Source of the DNA: Prosapia bicincta
Lineage: Eukaryota > Arthropoda > Insecta > Hemiptera > Cercopidae
DNA: 64,000 nucleotides
Reading direction: 5' to 3'
Assembly: GCA_036971475.1 (NCBI GenBank)
Contig: JBAIZL010000005.1
Location: 177,841,386-177,905,385, forward strand
Shown here: piece after piece, positions 51,601-53,900 of the stretch
Position numbering within the stretch: position 1 is the first letter of the stretch
Layout of the letters: each line of letters starts with the position of its first letter
Position numbers and translations under genes: made by a program
Notes under the pieces: model-generated
Told to the model about the DNA's origin: nothing
The model's input: the letters and a program-made list of their open reading frames with translations, nothing else
Database searches by the model: none

Positions 51601-52461
51601 CGCTTAGATTACCGAAAACTGGAATTACATTGATATAGGTTCCTGTGCATTAGAAAAATAAGGAGTTTTAATGAACCTATTATAGTACAAGTAATTAAAT
51701 AAGTTTATAGAACTTTATATGAACATTTTTGGGAAGACCAACTCATTTCCTTTGCATACCGTATTAATATTAACATTTCTTTGAAGCCCGACTCATTTCC
51801 TTAACATACTGTATGGCTATAAACATTTCTTGGAAGCCCGATAAATTTCCTTTTCATACCGTATGATTATAAACATTTCTTGGAAGCCCGACTCATTTCC
51901 TTAACATACTGTATGGCTATAAACATTTCTTGGAAGCCCGATTCATTTCCTTTTCATACCGTATGATTATAAACATTTCTTGGAAGGCCCAACATTATTT
52001 CTTTCAAAATGATAAAGTAGGCTTGAATTTAATGGAAGCTCGAAATATTGGGACTCAGAATATATAGACTCTACTGTATCTCATTTATTGATGTTTTAGA
52101 TTGTGGCTTTATAATATTTGACATGAATATTTTTATTATTTTGTTAAAAATAAATTTTAATATTATTTCAAAAATTATTTTTGTATTGTTATAAATATTA
52201 TTGTTTTTGTTTATTATTATTTAATTTTGTACCTACTCATTTTGTGTGTAAAATTTTGTATAACACATGACAATTTTTAGCGTTTACGGAGGAATGCATA
52301 TTTAGATGAAGAGCTTAAAAGAAAATTGACCTGTAAGACGAACAGTCAAAAGTTTGATGAAATGTTGAGCTTTCGAAAAAAGTTGCCTGTTTTTCAAAAG
52401 AGACATGAGATATTAAATTTACTCAATGAGAATCAAGTGATTGTGATTAGTGGAGAAACAG
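4827..52461 (+). CDS. DHX36: DHX36/RHAU-type DEAH-box G-quadruplex helicase, N-terminal half (8 exons, 3' incomplete)
   Basis: The family unwinds G-quadruplex DNA and RNA using ATP. Coding exons are 4827-4854, 13243-13347, 14906-14968, 16261-16334, 17487-17621, 47741-47968, 48100-48358 and 52281-52461, joined by GT-AG introns in compatible phases. Residues about 55-72 (RPPPGLKGKAIGLWY) are the Rhau-specific motif that recognises G-quadruplexes. Exon 5 ends EEWF and exon 6 continues in the manner of the vertebrate SWFAPED region. Exon 8 reads FRKKLP...NENQVIVISGETG and stops inside Walker A. The start ATG gives a short lysine-rich N-terminus. One oddity is an apparent one-base insertion in exon 6. 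The stretch encoded by exon 7 has no match that I recognise. The helicase core, winged helix and OB fold must lie downstream of the window. Confidence 0.85.
5520..5988 (-). mobile_element. PLE fragment (GIY-YIG end), minus strand
   Basis: The minus strand near 5835-5880 reads ARPTFYIGQTGNSF, a Penelope GIY-YIG endonuclease motif, followed by a C-terminal tail with KHSPCPNYD. Stops break it. Related 3' sequence recurs at 12230-12540. The inverted-repeat element 5989-6794 abuts it, so the PLE was probably cut by that insertion. Confidence 0.65.
5989..6794. mobile_element. Inverted-repeat (foldback/MITE) element, third copy
   Basis: The left end (GGTTAAAATACTGAAGCTCG) and the right end are reverse complements over roughly 150-200 bases, including the CTCGGCCACCTA and AATTTAAAGTAGGG segments. 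The interior shares the GTTGTGAATGGGCG and TATCCTGACTGGA-like motifs with 2051-2786. The flanks AAATGTTT and AAATTATT may be a decayed 8-bp target duplication (6 of 8 match). No transposase is encoded. Confidence 0.75.
7362..9568 (+). mobile_element. Tigger/pogo DNA transposon, nearly intact
   Basis: The 2207-bp element is bounded by TA at 7360-7361 and 9569-9570. The terminal inverted repeats are CAGTCAAAATCGTTTACAAC at the left and the complement of a TATAAACGATTTTGACT end at the right. It carries one long transposase frame. It is inserted in the transposase gene of the surrounding DDE_3 element, so it is the younger of the two. Confidence 0.9.
7655..9138 (+). CDS. Tigger/pogo transposase with one frameshift near the C-terminus
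   Basis: I place the start at ATG 7655 (MSRQQFTIEEQ), where the Psq-type helix-turn-helix begins. A CENP-B/Tc5-type DNA-binding domain (about residues 65-135) and a DDE_1 catalytic core follow. The catalytic aspartates are D165 (NADEMG), D270 (VDNCPAH) and D301 (QPMDQG). The open frame ends at 9001. An overlapping frame then continues as an acidic segment and TIRAFIQTSE to the stop at 9136-9138, ending QTKITDFFV, a PCNA-interacting (PIP) box as known for pogo transposase. One missing base between about 8893 and 8998, most simply in the A-rich tract near 8903-8919, explains the break. The first 448 residues look complete. Confidence 0.88.
10768..11079. other. Unassigned intron 1 DNA
   Basis: A 78-codon plus-strand frame at 10819-11055 has lysine- and asparagine-rich content as expected by chance from AT-rich DNA. 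I see no family match and would not call it a gene. It may be a highly decayed piece of the neighbouring PLE. Confidence 0.3.
11080..12070 (-). mobile_element. PLE N-terminal region, decayed, minus strand
   Basis: The minus strand around 11410-11250 reads KSNHIVILHQQHIDNKVTEF followed by PDFKHKLKIIYPNP. This resembles the segment that precedes the RT domain in Penelope-like proteins. Upstream (to about 12070) are further short lysine-rich stretches. The RT domain is absent. The GIY-YIG end of a similar element lies at 5520-5988, so both may be halves of one PLE separated by later insertions. Confidence 0.45.
12230..12540 (-). mobile_element. PLE 3' fragment, minus strand
   Basis: Nucleotide similarity to 5560-5760 (GTGTGTGGTCATTTAAAATAT-like segments and a TATGTATTG motif) identifies it as the tail of the same PLE type. 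No protein is recoverable. Confidence 0.45.
12560..13115 (+). mobile_element. PLE family 2 fragment, plus strand
   Basis: The plus strand near 12755-12810 reads KLNCTNYNKFYIG and then a stop, a GIY-YIG remnant. The segment at 12950-13070 corresponds to the reverse complement of 955-1080, including CTCAGTAAGTTTTTACAAAT. It is an opposite-orientation partner of the element at 925-3090. The ribozyme-like core has been lost here. Confidence 0.6.
13243..13347 (+). CDS. DHX36: DHX36 coding exon 2
   Basis: The exon lies between acceptor TTTTAG and donor GTAAAT. It encodes an acidic, low-complexity stretch (GESNEIPDSSENESVDHVKE and on), likely disordered. It is phase 1 on both sides, so it could be skipped without shifting the frame. 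Confidence 0.8.
13348..14905. other. Intron 2
   Basis: There is no gene. A short (TA)n tract lies at 13688-13706 with a palindromic ATATATATCC neighbour, and the rest is unremarkable AT-rich sequence. Confidence 0.5.
14906..14968 (+). CDS. DHX36: DHX36 coding exon 3 (start of Rhau-specific motif)
   Basis: It encodes RKARRAAFGRPPPGLKGKAI between acceptor TTTAG and donor GTAAAA. The basic stretch and the RPPPGLKGKAI half of the Rhau-specific motif are here. The motif finishes in exon 4. Phase 1 at both ends. Confidence 0.9.
14969..16260. other. Intron 3
   Basis: No gene or clear repeat is visible. Open frames on both strands near 15878-16154 are short and overlap each other, and their content is like random AT-rich sequence. 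Confidence 0.5.
16261..16334 (+). CDS. DHX36: DHX36 coding exon 4 (end of Rhau-specific motif)
   Basis: The exon follows a TTTCAG acceptor and ends before GTAAGA. It reads GLWYRDRYKELRANGELPEK and then KPKKN. GLWY is the invariant part of the Rhau-specific motif that packs on the top tetrad of a G-quadruplex. The exon ends in phase 0. The open frame continues into the intron but only by chance. Confidence 0.9.
16335..17486. other. Intron 4
   Basis: Nothing beyond AT-rich sequence and a short (TG)n near 16921-16935 can be supported. Confidence 0.5.
17487..17621 (+). CDS. DHX36: DHX36 coding exon 5
   Basis: Forty-five codons in phase 0 lie between TTGCAG and GTATAA. The exon begins KYSIKIFFDESKEKEIRTML and ends KEEWF. 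The WF at its end aligns with the SWFAPED segment of vertebrate DHX36. The donor is weak (GTATAA), and GTTCGT five bases earlier is an alternative that would break the phase. Confidence 0.82.
17868..18604 (-). mobile_element. Mariner-like element remnant, truncated
   Basis: The right end of the coding strand begins at an ACAAGGTGAGGCATAAAT terminus near 17870. Reading upward on the minus strand, one finds decayed C-terminal transposase sequence and then LHSEKVTIWCGVISFGIFGP near 18530-18470. The last block is nearly the same as PLHSEKVTVWCAMSSRGIIG in the mariner at 52555-53900, so both belong to one family. The LINE beginning near 18605 has probably removed or displaced the 5' half. Confidence 0.7.
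18605..21057 (+). pseudogene. LINE (I/R1/LOA-like) pol remnant with RNase H
   Basis: Reverse-transcriptase blocks run in order across three frames. They are a SAPGPDSIVYAMLKHLP block (about 18715-18780), RPISLTSVLYKLLEK (18900-18945), a LIFFDLEKAYD-like motif A (19100-19125) and GVPQSSVL (19275-19310). RNase H follows at 20260-20640, with SDGSKLDNGVG, TAELFAIL, CSDSKSAL and CWVPGHCGILGN. The C-terminal CQYCGD...HILVDC (20865-20925) is a zinc-knuckle-like tail. RNase H plus this tail points to the I/R1/LOA groups. At least four breaks make it inactive. The 5' part, including the endonuclease, is missing. Confidence 0.85.
21058..21599. other. Very AT-rich tail of the LINE region
   Basis: Long T-rich sequence with TTTATT and TATTGTTAT repeats and no coding content. 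It may be LINE 3' untranslated sequence. Confidence 0.35.
21600..21651. repeat. (TA)n microsatellite at an LTR insertion site
   Basis: About 25 uninterrupted TA units directly abut the LTR that begins at 21652. Confidence 0.95.
22497..22739 (-). CDS. Retroviral-type aspartic protease fragment
   Basis: The minus-strand frame contains ALIDTGNNMTCI, the D-T-G active-site motif of retroelement proteases, preceded by IEIKIEETSL. It overlaps the gag frame by 68 bases (22672-22739) in the +1 frame. That is the arrangement expected if protease is expressed by frameshifting. No reverse transcriptase or integrase follows. It would process gag in the particle. The short length suggests loss of the C-terminal half. 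Confidence 0.6.
   Translation of the reverse strand: MLRQGQAWGQEKSMVPTVNRKTKTIRNPEIEIKIEETSLQALIDTGNNMTCIQENWILKNKNKIGREILNIGKGSNMNKL
22672..23811 (-). CDS. Gag-like coiled-coil protein, LTR retrotransposon copy 1
   Basis: The 379-residue frame has a short acidic N-terminus (MEMKDMEGTDMPIEDIEVEE), a NDDWIKKLFESNQNLLKEI segment and then about 200 residues of E/K/R/I-rich heptads typical of a coiled coil. The C-terminal third (KMGKLEIWQIKNLTIQ onward) is globular and shared with copy 2. I see no CCHC zinc knuckle. Its place next to a protease and between LTRs makes it gag-like. That is inference rather than a family match. The opposite-strand 296-codon frame is its shadow. Confidence 0.65.
   Translation of the reverse strand: MEMKDMEGTDMPIEDIEVEEARGLPLVEIEQERRGSESGSRNNDDWIKKLFESNQNLLKEINKGSEKIKEEMKDMREDLDRKLDINNEKINRQLDIMDEIKKELNENRDEIREMKEDLKVIKDEIREENRKMIEDMRRQLRTETNTVIEDVRRDIEEKDRELEKITKNFEETKEIIADVVEINEKEIEKVENITKQNREELRVLNREIGKVEKNTEEKGELKLKVIGERKITDESFRKVEDVREKILGEQGRLGDRNKMGKLEIWQIKNLTIQTATNKKIEKLNKMKMVIGEIGGVKYPSQCLVVQGLWRNFIRGTDMLMDVEAQLDFGKWEMEFKYENNRENRNYEADERYNGDVNGVKARTGVGTRKEHGAHSQSEN
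24066..24241 (-). repeat. Duplicated LTR end and primer-binding site
   Basis: Two primer-binding-like sites occur 150 bases apart. On the minus strand one reads TGGCGCGACAACGTGGGAGC (about 24068-24091) and the other TGGCACACCAACGTGGGGC (about 24212-24232). Each is preceded by an LTR-end-like sequence with CGTTG. A recombination between related elements or a tandem LTR edge would explain this. Confidence 0.5.
24242..25729 (-). mobile_element. LTR (about 1.49 kb) of the TA-targeting retrotransposon family
   Basis: The minus strand starts TGTAACATTTATAGAATGGG and ends in a TTACA-type CA terminus. It is flanked by ATATA at the outer end. Close copies are at 28027-29476, 32281-37203 (interrupted), 42091-43562, 46129-47618 and 59866-61362. 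Confidence 0.85.
25867..25893 (-). ncRNA. Hammerhead-like core, PLE family 1 copy A
   Basis: On the minus strand UUGACAA (complement of 25887-25893), a hairpin ACCAC/GUGGU with a UGU loop, and GAAA (complement of 25867-25870) follow in the order of a hammerhead core. C3 and G8 are both replaced (U and A), which keeps their base pair. Stem I does not form convincingly. Confidence 0.35.
26098..27745 (-). pseudogene. PLE reverse transcriptase with GIY-YIG endonuclease, copy A (frameshifted)
   Basis: RT motifs are VTIDVTSLYTNIPH (motif A), GTAMGTTMAPSYANLYMG (B), YRYIDDIFLIW (C, catalytic DD) and FLDVEVTLQNG. The C-terminal part holds a CNKPRCKTCPIH cluster and a GIY-YIG nuclease (VIYQLQCKLCSAQYIGL...IRMNGHRHD). 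The frame breaks near 26800-26815, where copy A has eight T's and copy B seven, a one-base insertion. Copy A also has T for R in motif B. The protein would prime reverse transcription at a nick made by its own endonuclease. Confidence 0.88.
27969..28026. repeat. (TA)n microsatellite at an LTR insertion site
   Basis: About 29 TA units abut the LTR beginning at 28027. Confidence 0.95.
29491..30760. other. Internal non-coding region of LTR element copy 2
   Basis: This 1.3-kb stretch, where pol would be expected, has no long frame on either strand. A segment of about 110 bases (AACGCAGATTCTCCCTTACA and neighbours) is present twice in tandem at about 30410-30640 and again at 22280-22390. Confidence 0.6.
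31036..32025 (-). CDS. Gag-like coiled-coil protein, LTR retrotransposon copy 2
   Basis: The 329-residue frame starts MKENYTICGEIELKKREKGT and then follows copy 1 from GTDMPIPNMEVDETRGLPLV onward. The coiled-coil middle is shorter by internal deletions, and the globular C-terminal part (KMGNLEIWQIKNLTIQ) is conserved. It ends early (NKQRK) through a shift near 31040 relative to copy 1. Protease sequence is still recognisable further along the minus strand (about 30780-30960). Confidence 0.65.
   Translation of the reverse strand: MKENYTICGEIELKKREKGTILEVQEIELEGTDMPIPNMEVDETRGLPLVEIEQERRGSESGSRNNDDWIKKLFESNQNLLKEINKGREEMKDMREDMSKDIREIKTELKENRDEIRETRKDLKFIRDENREENKKMIEDMRRQWRTESNAVIKDVRRDLEEKDRELEEEIKANFEETKEIIADVIEINKKEVENITKKNTEELGELKLKVIGERKITDERFRKVKDVRKKILGEQGRLGDRNKMGNLEIWQIKNLTIQTATNKEIEKLNKMKMVIGEIGGVKYPSQGLVVQGLLRKFIRGTDRLMNVETQLEFGKWEMEFKYENKQRK
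33636..37101. mobile_element. Foldback-like element with about 870-bp inverted arms and 8-bp TSD
   Basis: The ends are GGTTATTGTGGAGTTTCCTG and its reverse complement. CAATCTTT flanks both sides (33628-33635 and 37102-37109), and the uninterrupted site is seen in other LTR copies. The arms (33636 to about 34518 and about 36226-37101) match almost base for base. Each arm holds a direct repeat of about 140 bases (ATTACGTTCTGTTTTTGTG unit). The 1.7-kb centre has its own tandem duplications and no transposase. The mirrored 92-codon frames in the arms are not genes. Confidence 0.9.
37349..37375 (-). ncRNA. Hammerhead-like core, PLE family 1 copy B
   Basis: On the minus strand UUGAUAA (complement of 37369-37375), stem ACCAC/GUGGU and GAAA (complement of 37349-37352) are present. 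Stem III would be the palindrome AUAUAU followed by C17. The conserved C3-G8 pair is U-A here. Confidence 0.35.
37560..37608. repeat. Poly-A tract in PLE copy B
   Basis: About 49 A's lie just past the end of the coding region. In copy C the same place holds (TTTA)n and in copy A only a short A tract. Confidence 0.95.
37623..39260 (-). CDS. PLE reverse transcriptase with GIY-YIG endonuclease, copy B (open)
   Basis: An uninterrupted frame runs from the truncated 5' end to the stop at 37623. It includes PKIHKNIIPPPGRPIIAG before the RT palm, then VTIDVTSLYTNIPH, GTAMGTRMAPSYANLYMG, YRYIDDIFLIW and FLDVEVTLQNG. A CNRPRCKTCPIH cluster and the GIY-YIG nuclease VIYQLQCKLCSAQYIG...IRMNGHRHD follow. 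A canonical ATG is not visible, because the N-terminus is cut off. The RT-then-endonuclease order is that of Penelope-like proteins. It is the best-preserved copy in the window but is probably not functional, since its 5' part is missing. Confidence 0.9.
   Translation of the reverse strand, partial: NISEISLKLLYNENPSTPQFYILPKIHKNIIPPPGRPIIAGCNSVTERISAFLDSHLQPLVKNLPSHTQDTNHFIDRLSQISVPLPPVTILVTIDVTSLYTNIPHAHGLSAIENFLNKRPGKPSPITPFLVNLTRFILEKNNFQFEGRNYLQIKGTAMGTRMAPSYANLYMGLLEESFLKTQTHQPLCWYRYIDDIFLIWTQGASTLETFLDSLTQFSTLQFTWEKSTSAITFLDVEVTLQNGNINTGIHIKPTNHLQYLHFDSNHPINIKRSIPYSQAIRGKRICSNDRELEDFNRKISTAFQRRGYPKKLIENQIHSAQSSVHHKPQTEQNKLSLITDYHPGLHKLNKILRDGFKILQASVHTKNLFTDPPQIWYKQPPNLKNILVHPKLPDPDAEKPHKLPHGSFPCNRPRCKTCPIHPSANSFNSQTTKMVFKIQGHHNCTSKNVIYQLQCKLCSAQYIGLTTDGLNIRMNGHRHDVKIMNMDRPTAQHAASHNITTFDDCYTTKIIKSLPPDCNPSELRRWELSYQWYTKSRESPNLNIR
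39582..40949 (+). CDS. PLE reverse transcriptase with GIY-YIG endonuclease, copy C
   Basis: The same protein as copy B from motif A to the C-terminus, with a handful of substitutions (TQKHQ for TQTHQ, HPGPHK for HPGLHK, IMYMD for IMNMD). Just upstream, at about 39520-39570, a partial duplication of a CTCTACCCCC-GATCGACTG unit introduces a stop, so the N-terminal part is out of frame. Catalytic residues YIDD and the GIY-YIG tyrosines are intact. Confidence 0.88.
   Translation: MVTIDVTSLYTNIPHAHGLSAIENFLNKRPGKPSPTTPFLVNLTRFILEKNNFQFEGRNYLQIKGTAMGTRMAPSYANLYMGLLEESFLKTQKHQPLCWYRYIDDIFLIWTQGASTLETFLDSLTQFSTLQFTWEKSTSAITFLDVEVTLQNGNINTGIHIKPTNHLQYLHFDSNHPINIKRSIPYSQAIRGKRICSNDRELEDFNRKISTAFQRRGYPKKLIENQIHSAQSSVHHKPQTEQNKLSLITDYHPGPHKLNKILRDGFKILQASVHTKNLFTDPPQIWYKQPPNLKNILVHPKLPDPDAEKPHKLPHGSFPCNRPRCKTCPIHPSANSFNSQTTKMVFKIQGHHNCTSKNVIYQLQCKLCSAQYIGLTTDGLNIRMNGHRHDVKIMYMDRPTAQHAASHNITTFDDCYTTKIIKSLPPDCNPSELRRWELSYQWYTKSRESPNLNIR
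40958..41005. repeat. (TTTA)n microsatellite in PLE copy C
   Basis: About eleven TTTA units at the position of the poly-A tract in copy B. Confidence 0.95.
41196..41222 (+). ncRNA. Hammerhead-like core, PLE family 1 copy C
   Basis: UUGAUAA (41196-41202), stem II ACCAC/GUGGU with a UGU loop (41205-41217) and GAAA (41219-41222) are followed by a palindromic UAUAU and C. The order fits a hammerhead core with the C3-G8 pair replaced by U-A. Stem I pairing is poor. Confidence 0.4.
41325..41392. repeat. (TA)n microsatellite next to PLE copy C
   Basis: About 33 TA units follow the PLE terminus. Confidence 0.95.
41463..41608. repeat. Near-perfect 70-bp-arm hairpin
   Basis: The arms CTATTGTAAGTAATTTTATC... 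and its reverse complement flank a centre with CGCCTTTCGG-GTCA-AG-TGAC-CCGAAAGGCG. One arm alone recurs at 27895-27960 next to PLE copy A, so this is a repeat sequence that here stands as an inverted pair between PLE pieces. Confidence 0.85.
41640..41830 (-). mobile_element. PLE family 1 terminal fragment D
   Basis: The same terminal sequence as 37225-37410, including a hammerhead-like core on the minus strand (41764-41790). No coding part is present. A 4-base loss (ACTTACC to ACTTCT) distinguishes it from copy B. Confidence 0.8.
41831..42065 (+). mobile_element. Diverged PLE terminal fragment E
   Basis: It reads in the opposite direction to D: TTGATTGACAAAGATCATTT, a TATGTGTCTATTT stretch and AGTCTGTCGGTCTCCTA near the end correspond to the copy C terminus at about 60-70 per cent by eye. 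D and E form another head-to-head pair. Confidence 0.5.
42091..43562 (-). mobile_element. Solo LTR of the TA-targeting family
   Basis: A full-length LTR match with no internal region and TA repeats on both sides (42078-42090 and 43563-43582). Several percent diverged from the copies at 28027 and 32281. Confidence 0.88.
43563..43632. repeat. (TA)n and (CA)n microsatellite
   Basis: TA units followed by ATACACAC-type CA repeats, between the LTR and the next transposon remnant. Confidence 0.9.
43628..45210 (-). mobile_element. Tigger-like transposon remnant (3' end)
   Basis: A pogo-type end, CAGTATTACCCCATTCTTAC, lies at 43628. On the minus strand 45205-45000 reads EIADVIEGVDFARHLNLEVG, NDEVQELQDLHNRS, a stop, and SLDPVDVEDEMTDRNF after a shift. 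These blocks fit the C-terminal tail of Tigger/jerky-type transposases. The DDE core is absent. It is a different Tigger lineage from the element at 7362-9568. Confidence 0.55.
45604..45661. repeat. (TA)n microsatellite
   Basis: About 29 TA units after a poly-A run. Confidence 0.95.
45662..46012. other. Possible retroelement terminal fragment
   Basis: TGTAACTAGGATAAG at the start and a TGGCGCCCAGC near 45830, which resembles a primer-binding site, hint at another LTR end. I cannot define the second boundary. Confidence 0.25.
46014..46070 (+). ncRNA. Hammerhead ribozyme motif
   Basis: CUGAAGA (46023-46029) fits the core CUGANGA. It is followed by a 6-bp stem II (46032-46037 with 46044-46049, one G-U pair) and GAAA (46051-46054). 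Stem III is the palindrome AAGCUU, then U17 (46060), with stem I re-entering as GAAUAAAU. The outer stem is weak (three pairs next to the core, then mismatches). The GAAAAGCUUUGAAU segment is identical to the motif at 61473-61529. Confidence 0.5.
46129..47618 (-). mobile_element. Solo LTR of the TA-targeting family
   Basis: A full-length LTR of 1490 bp, TG...CA on the minus strand, with TA tracts on both sides (46115-46128 and 47619-47642). Confidence 0.88.
47741..47968 (+). CDS. DHX36: DHX36 coding exon 6 (apparent frameshift)
   Basis: Following the TATTCTAG acceptor, phase 0 reads HRNFANHHEQQNSRSKLYEG and GIFKVNHKDRRIDESSY, which resembles FRIRNRSYIDRDSEY of vertebrate DHX36. That frame meets a stop at 47903. 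The next frame reads VEKAKYLHSKNLKKQNQEDK to the donor GTTTGT and joins exon 7 in phase 2. The exon is 228 bases, but the phases need one base fewer. The change must lie in 47865-47902. It is either a sequence or assembly error, or a real lesion. Confidence 0.75.
48100..48358 (+). CDS. DHX36: DHX36 coding exon 7
   Basis: Between TTACAG and GTAAGT, 86 codons encode KDIPSLAEYSQAPLVIKKEP followed by EEWTEVTYKKEKPEKSQLPP. The segment is charged and proline-containing, and I do not recognise a domain. It lies between the N-terminal extension and the first RecA domain, so it may be a lineage-specific linker. Confidence 0.75.
48359..49030. other. Intron 7, first part
   Basis: Nothing recognisable beyond AT-rich sequence. 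Confidence 0.4.
49033..49505. repeat. Possible MITE with imperfect inverted ends
   Basis: CTTCAAATGACCAAAATTCA at the left and the complement of a TTGAATTTTAGTCATTTGAAG end at the right pair with a few mismatches. An internal duplication (ACAGACTTCAACTAACCAAAG) follows the left end. No target duplication is evident. Confidence 0.45.
49506..51099. other. Intron 7, middle part
   Basis: No gene, RNA or clear repeat was found in this 1.6-kb stretch. Confidence 0.4.
51100..51420 (+). repeat. Repeat terminus with a hammerhead-like motif
   Basis: CUGAUGG (51358-51364), a GAC/GUC hairpin and GAAA (51378-51381) occur in hammerhead order, and the AAGAGTTTAATCCTAGGTAA that follows matches 4266-4300. 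It looks like the end of one repeat family also present upstream of the helicase gene. A9 is G here. Confidence 0.35.
51561..52076. mobile_element. Pogo-type MITE with an internal tandem repeat
   Basis: TA at 51559-51560 and 52077-52078 flanks CAGTAGAGTCTCGATAATTC at the left and the complement of TAGACTCTACTG at the right. The interior (about 51715-51990) holds four to five copies of a 62-bp unit (ATTTCTTGGAAGCCCG... ...CATACCGTATG). No coding frame is present. Confidence 0.8.
52281..52461 (+). CDS. DHX36: DHX36 coding exon 8 (start of helicase core)
   Basis: Following TTTTTAG, the exon encodes RLRRNAYLDEELKRKLTCKT, then FDEMLSFRKKLPVFQKRHEI and NENQVIVISGETG, and ends with G of Walker A before GTATGA. 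The FRxKLP and VISGETG blocks are standard in DEAH helicases of this group. Phase 1 requires the next exon to start with CGKTTQ-like codons. I did not find it before 64000. Confidence 0.9.
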
Positions 52462-52554
52462 GTATGAATTTGCAATAATCATATGACAGTAGACTTGAAA
52501 GTTGTCTTACCTAAGTAAATGTTTTTAAATATGCATAAGAATTTTATAGAAATA

Positions 52555-53900
52555 CAGGGTGCGGCAGTGAAACGGGAAGATTTGAAAAATGGTTGGCAGG
52601 CCTGGTAGGGAGTTTAGAGAGGGAGAGATGTGACCTTGGCCGTCTAGACAGTTGAAAATTTTAGTAACCATGTATCGTTGGATGAACGAACAACGTGCTT
52701 TCGCTGTAAAGGCGTTTTATAAAAACAATGATAGTGCTGTTGGTGCGCAACGGGCTTCCCGTCGGGAATTTCATCTGTCTCCACGCGATCCCGTACCTTC
52801 TGCAAATGCTATCAGTCTTTGGGTTAGAAATTTTGAAGCGACAGCTAGTACTACAGGAAAACGAGGTGGCAGTGTTAAAACAGTCGTAACCCCTGAAAAC
52901 GTTGATCGTGTGCGAGAAGCGTTAGTGAGAAGCTCGTGAAAAGCGGCAAGACAACACAGCTTAGAACTTGTGCTTAGTGATTAATCAGTAAGAAGAATTT
53001 TGAAAAACGAACTTCATTACCTTCCGTACAAAATGCAGGTAGTCCAAGCTCTCAAACCTCAAGATTTCAACAGCCGGCTACGCTTTTGTCAACAAATGTT
53101 AAATGTTATCGAGCAAGATGAAGAGCGAGTTCATAACATGTGGATGAGTGACGAGGCGCACTTCCACCTTAGTGGATTCGTTAATAAACAAAATTTCCGG
53201 TATTGGTGCACAGATAACCCACACAATCTTCATGAACAACCTCTCCACTCAGAAAAAGTTACTGTGTGGTGCGCTATGTCATCTCGAGGAATAATTGGAC
53301 CTTTCTTTTTCGAAAGTGAAAACGGTAACAGCGTGACAGTAAACTCTCAACGTTATGCGGACATGTTAGTAACTTTTGCACTACCTGCACTTGATGAATA
53401 CGTGGATGAAGACACTTTGTTTCAGCAAGACGGTGCTACTAGTCATACCGCTAAAATCGCTTTAGATTTCTTGAGGCTTGCATTTCCCGGCCGTGTGATT
53501 AGCAGAAATGGTGATATCCCTTGGCCTGCTCGTTCATCAGACTTAACAGCACCTGACTTTTTTCTTTGGGGGTACTTAAAATCAAAGTTTATTTGGGTAA
53601 CCAACCGAGAACTAAGAACGAGTTGAAGGAGCGCATTCAGCAAGAAATAGACAGAATTCCGTTCGATATGCCACGCACAGTTATGGCCAGCTTTTGCACT
53701 AGACTTCGAGAATGCATAGGAAACCGAGGGAGACATCTTGCTAGCACCATTTTAAAAAAATAATACGTAAGTGAAATTTTTTAATTGTAAAACTAATTTC
53801 CACTAGTGTGCTATGAATTTCGGTTAATAAATGAAATGAATACCCATAACTTATTTTTTTGCAAGTTATTCAAATCTTCCCGTTTCACTGCCGCACCCTA
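52555..53900 (+). mobile_element. Mariner-like transposon, full length but inactive
   Basis: The 1346-bp element has TA at 52553-52554 and 53901-53902, and terminal repeats CAGGGTGCGGCAGTGAAACG and its near complement. It contains a single broken transposase frame. A decayed relative lies at 17868-18604. Confidence 0.92.
52652..53763 (+). pseudogene. Mariner-like (DDE_3) transposase pseudogene
   Basis: The N-terminal helix-turn-helix (QRAFAVKAFYKNNDSAV through SLWVRNFEATAST) is followed by the DDE_3 core. In it MSDEAHFHLSGFVNKQNFRY gives the first D, FQQDGATSHTA the second, and the third catalytic residue falls in SSDLTAPDFFLWGYL. Two in-frame stops (52937 TGA and 52981 TAA) and one lost base near 53586, before YLGNQPRTKNELKER, disable it. 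The tail RLRECIGNRGRHLASTILKK ends at 53763. The HTH and core order match a transposase type widespread in insects. Confidence 0.9.

Noticed and set aside
51710..51995. Possible CRISPR-like array of 62-bp units
   Set aside because: The units are contiguous without spacers and lie inside a pogo-type MITE in a eukaryotic intron.
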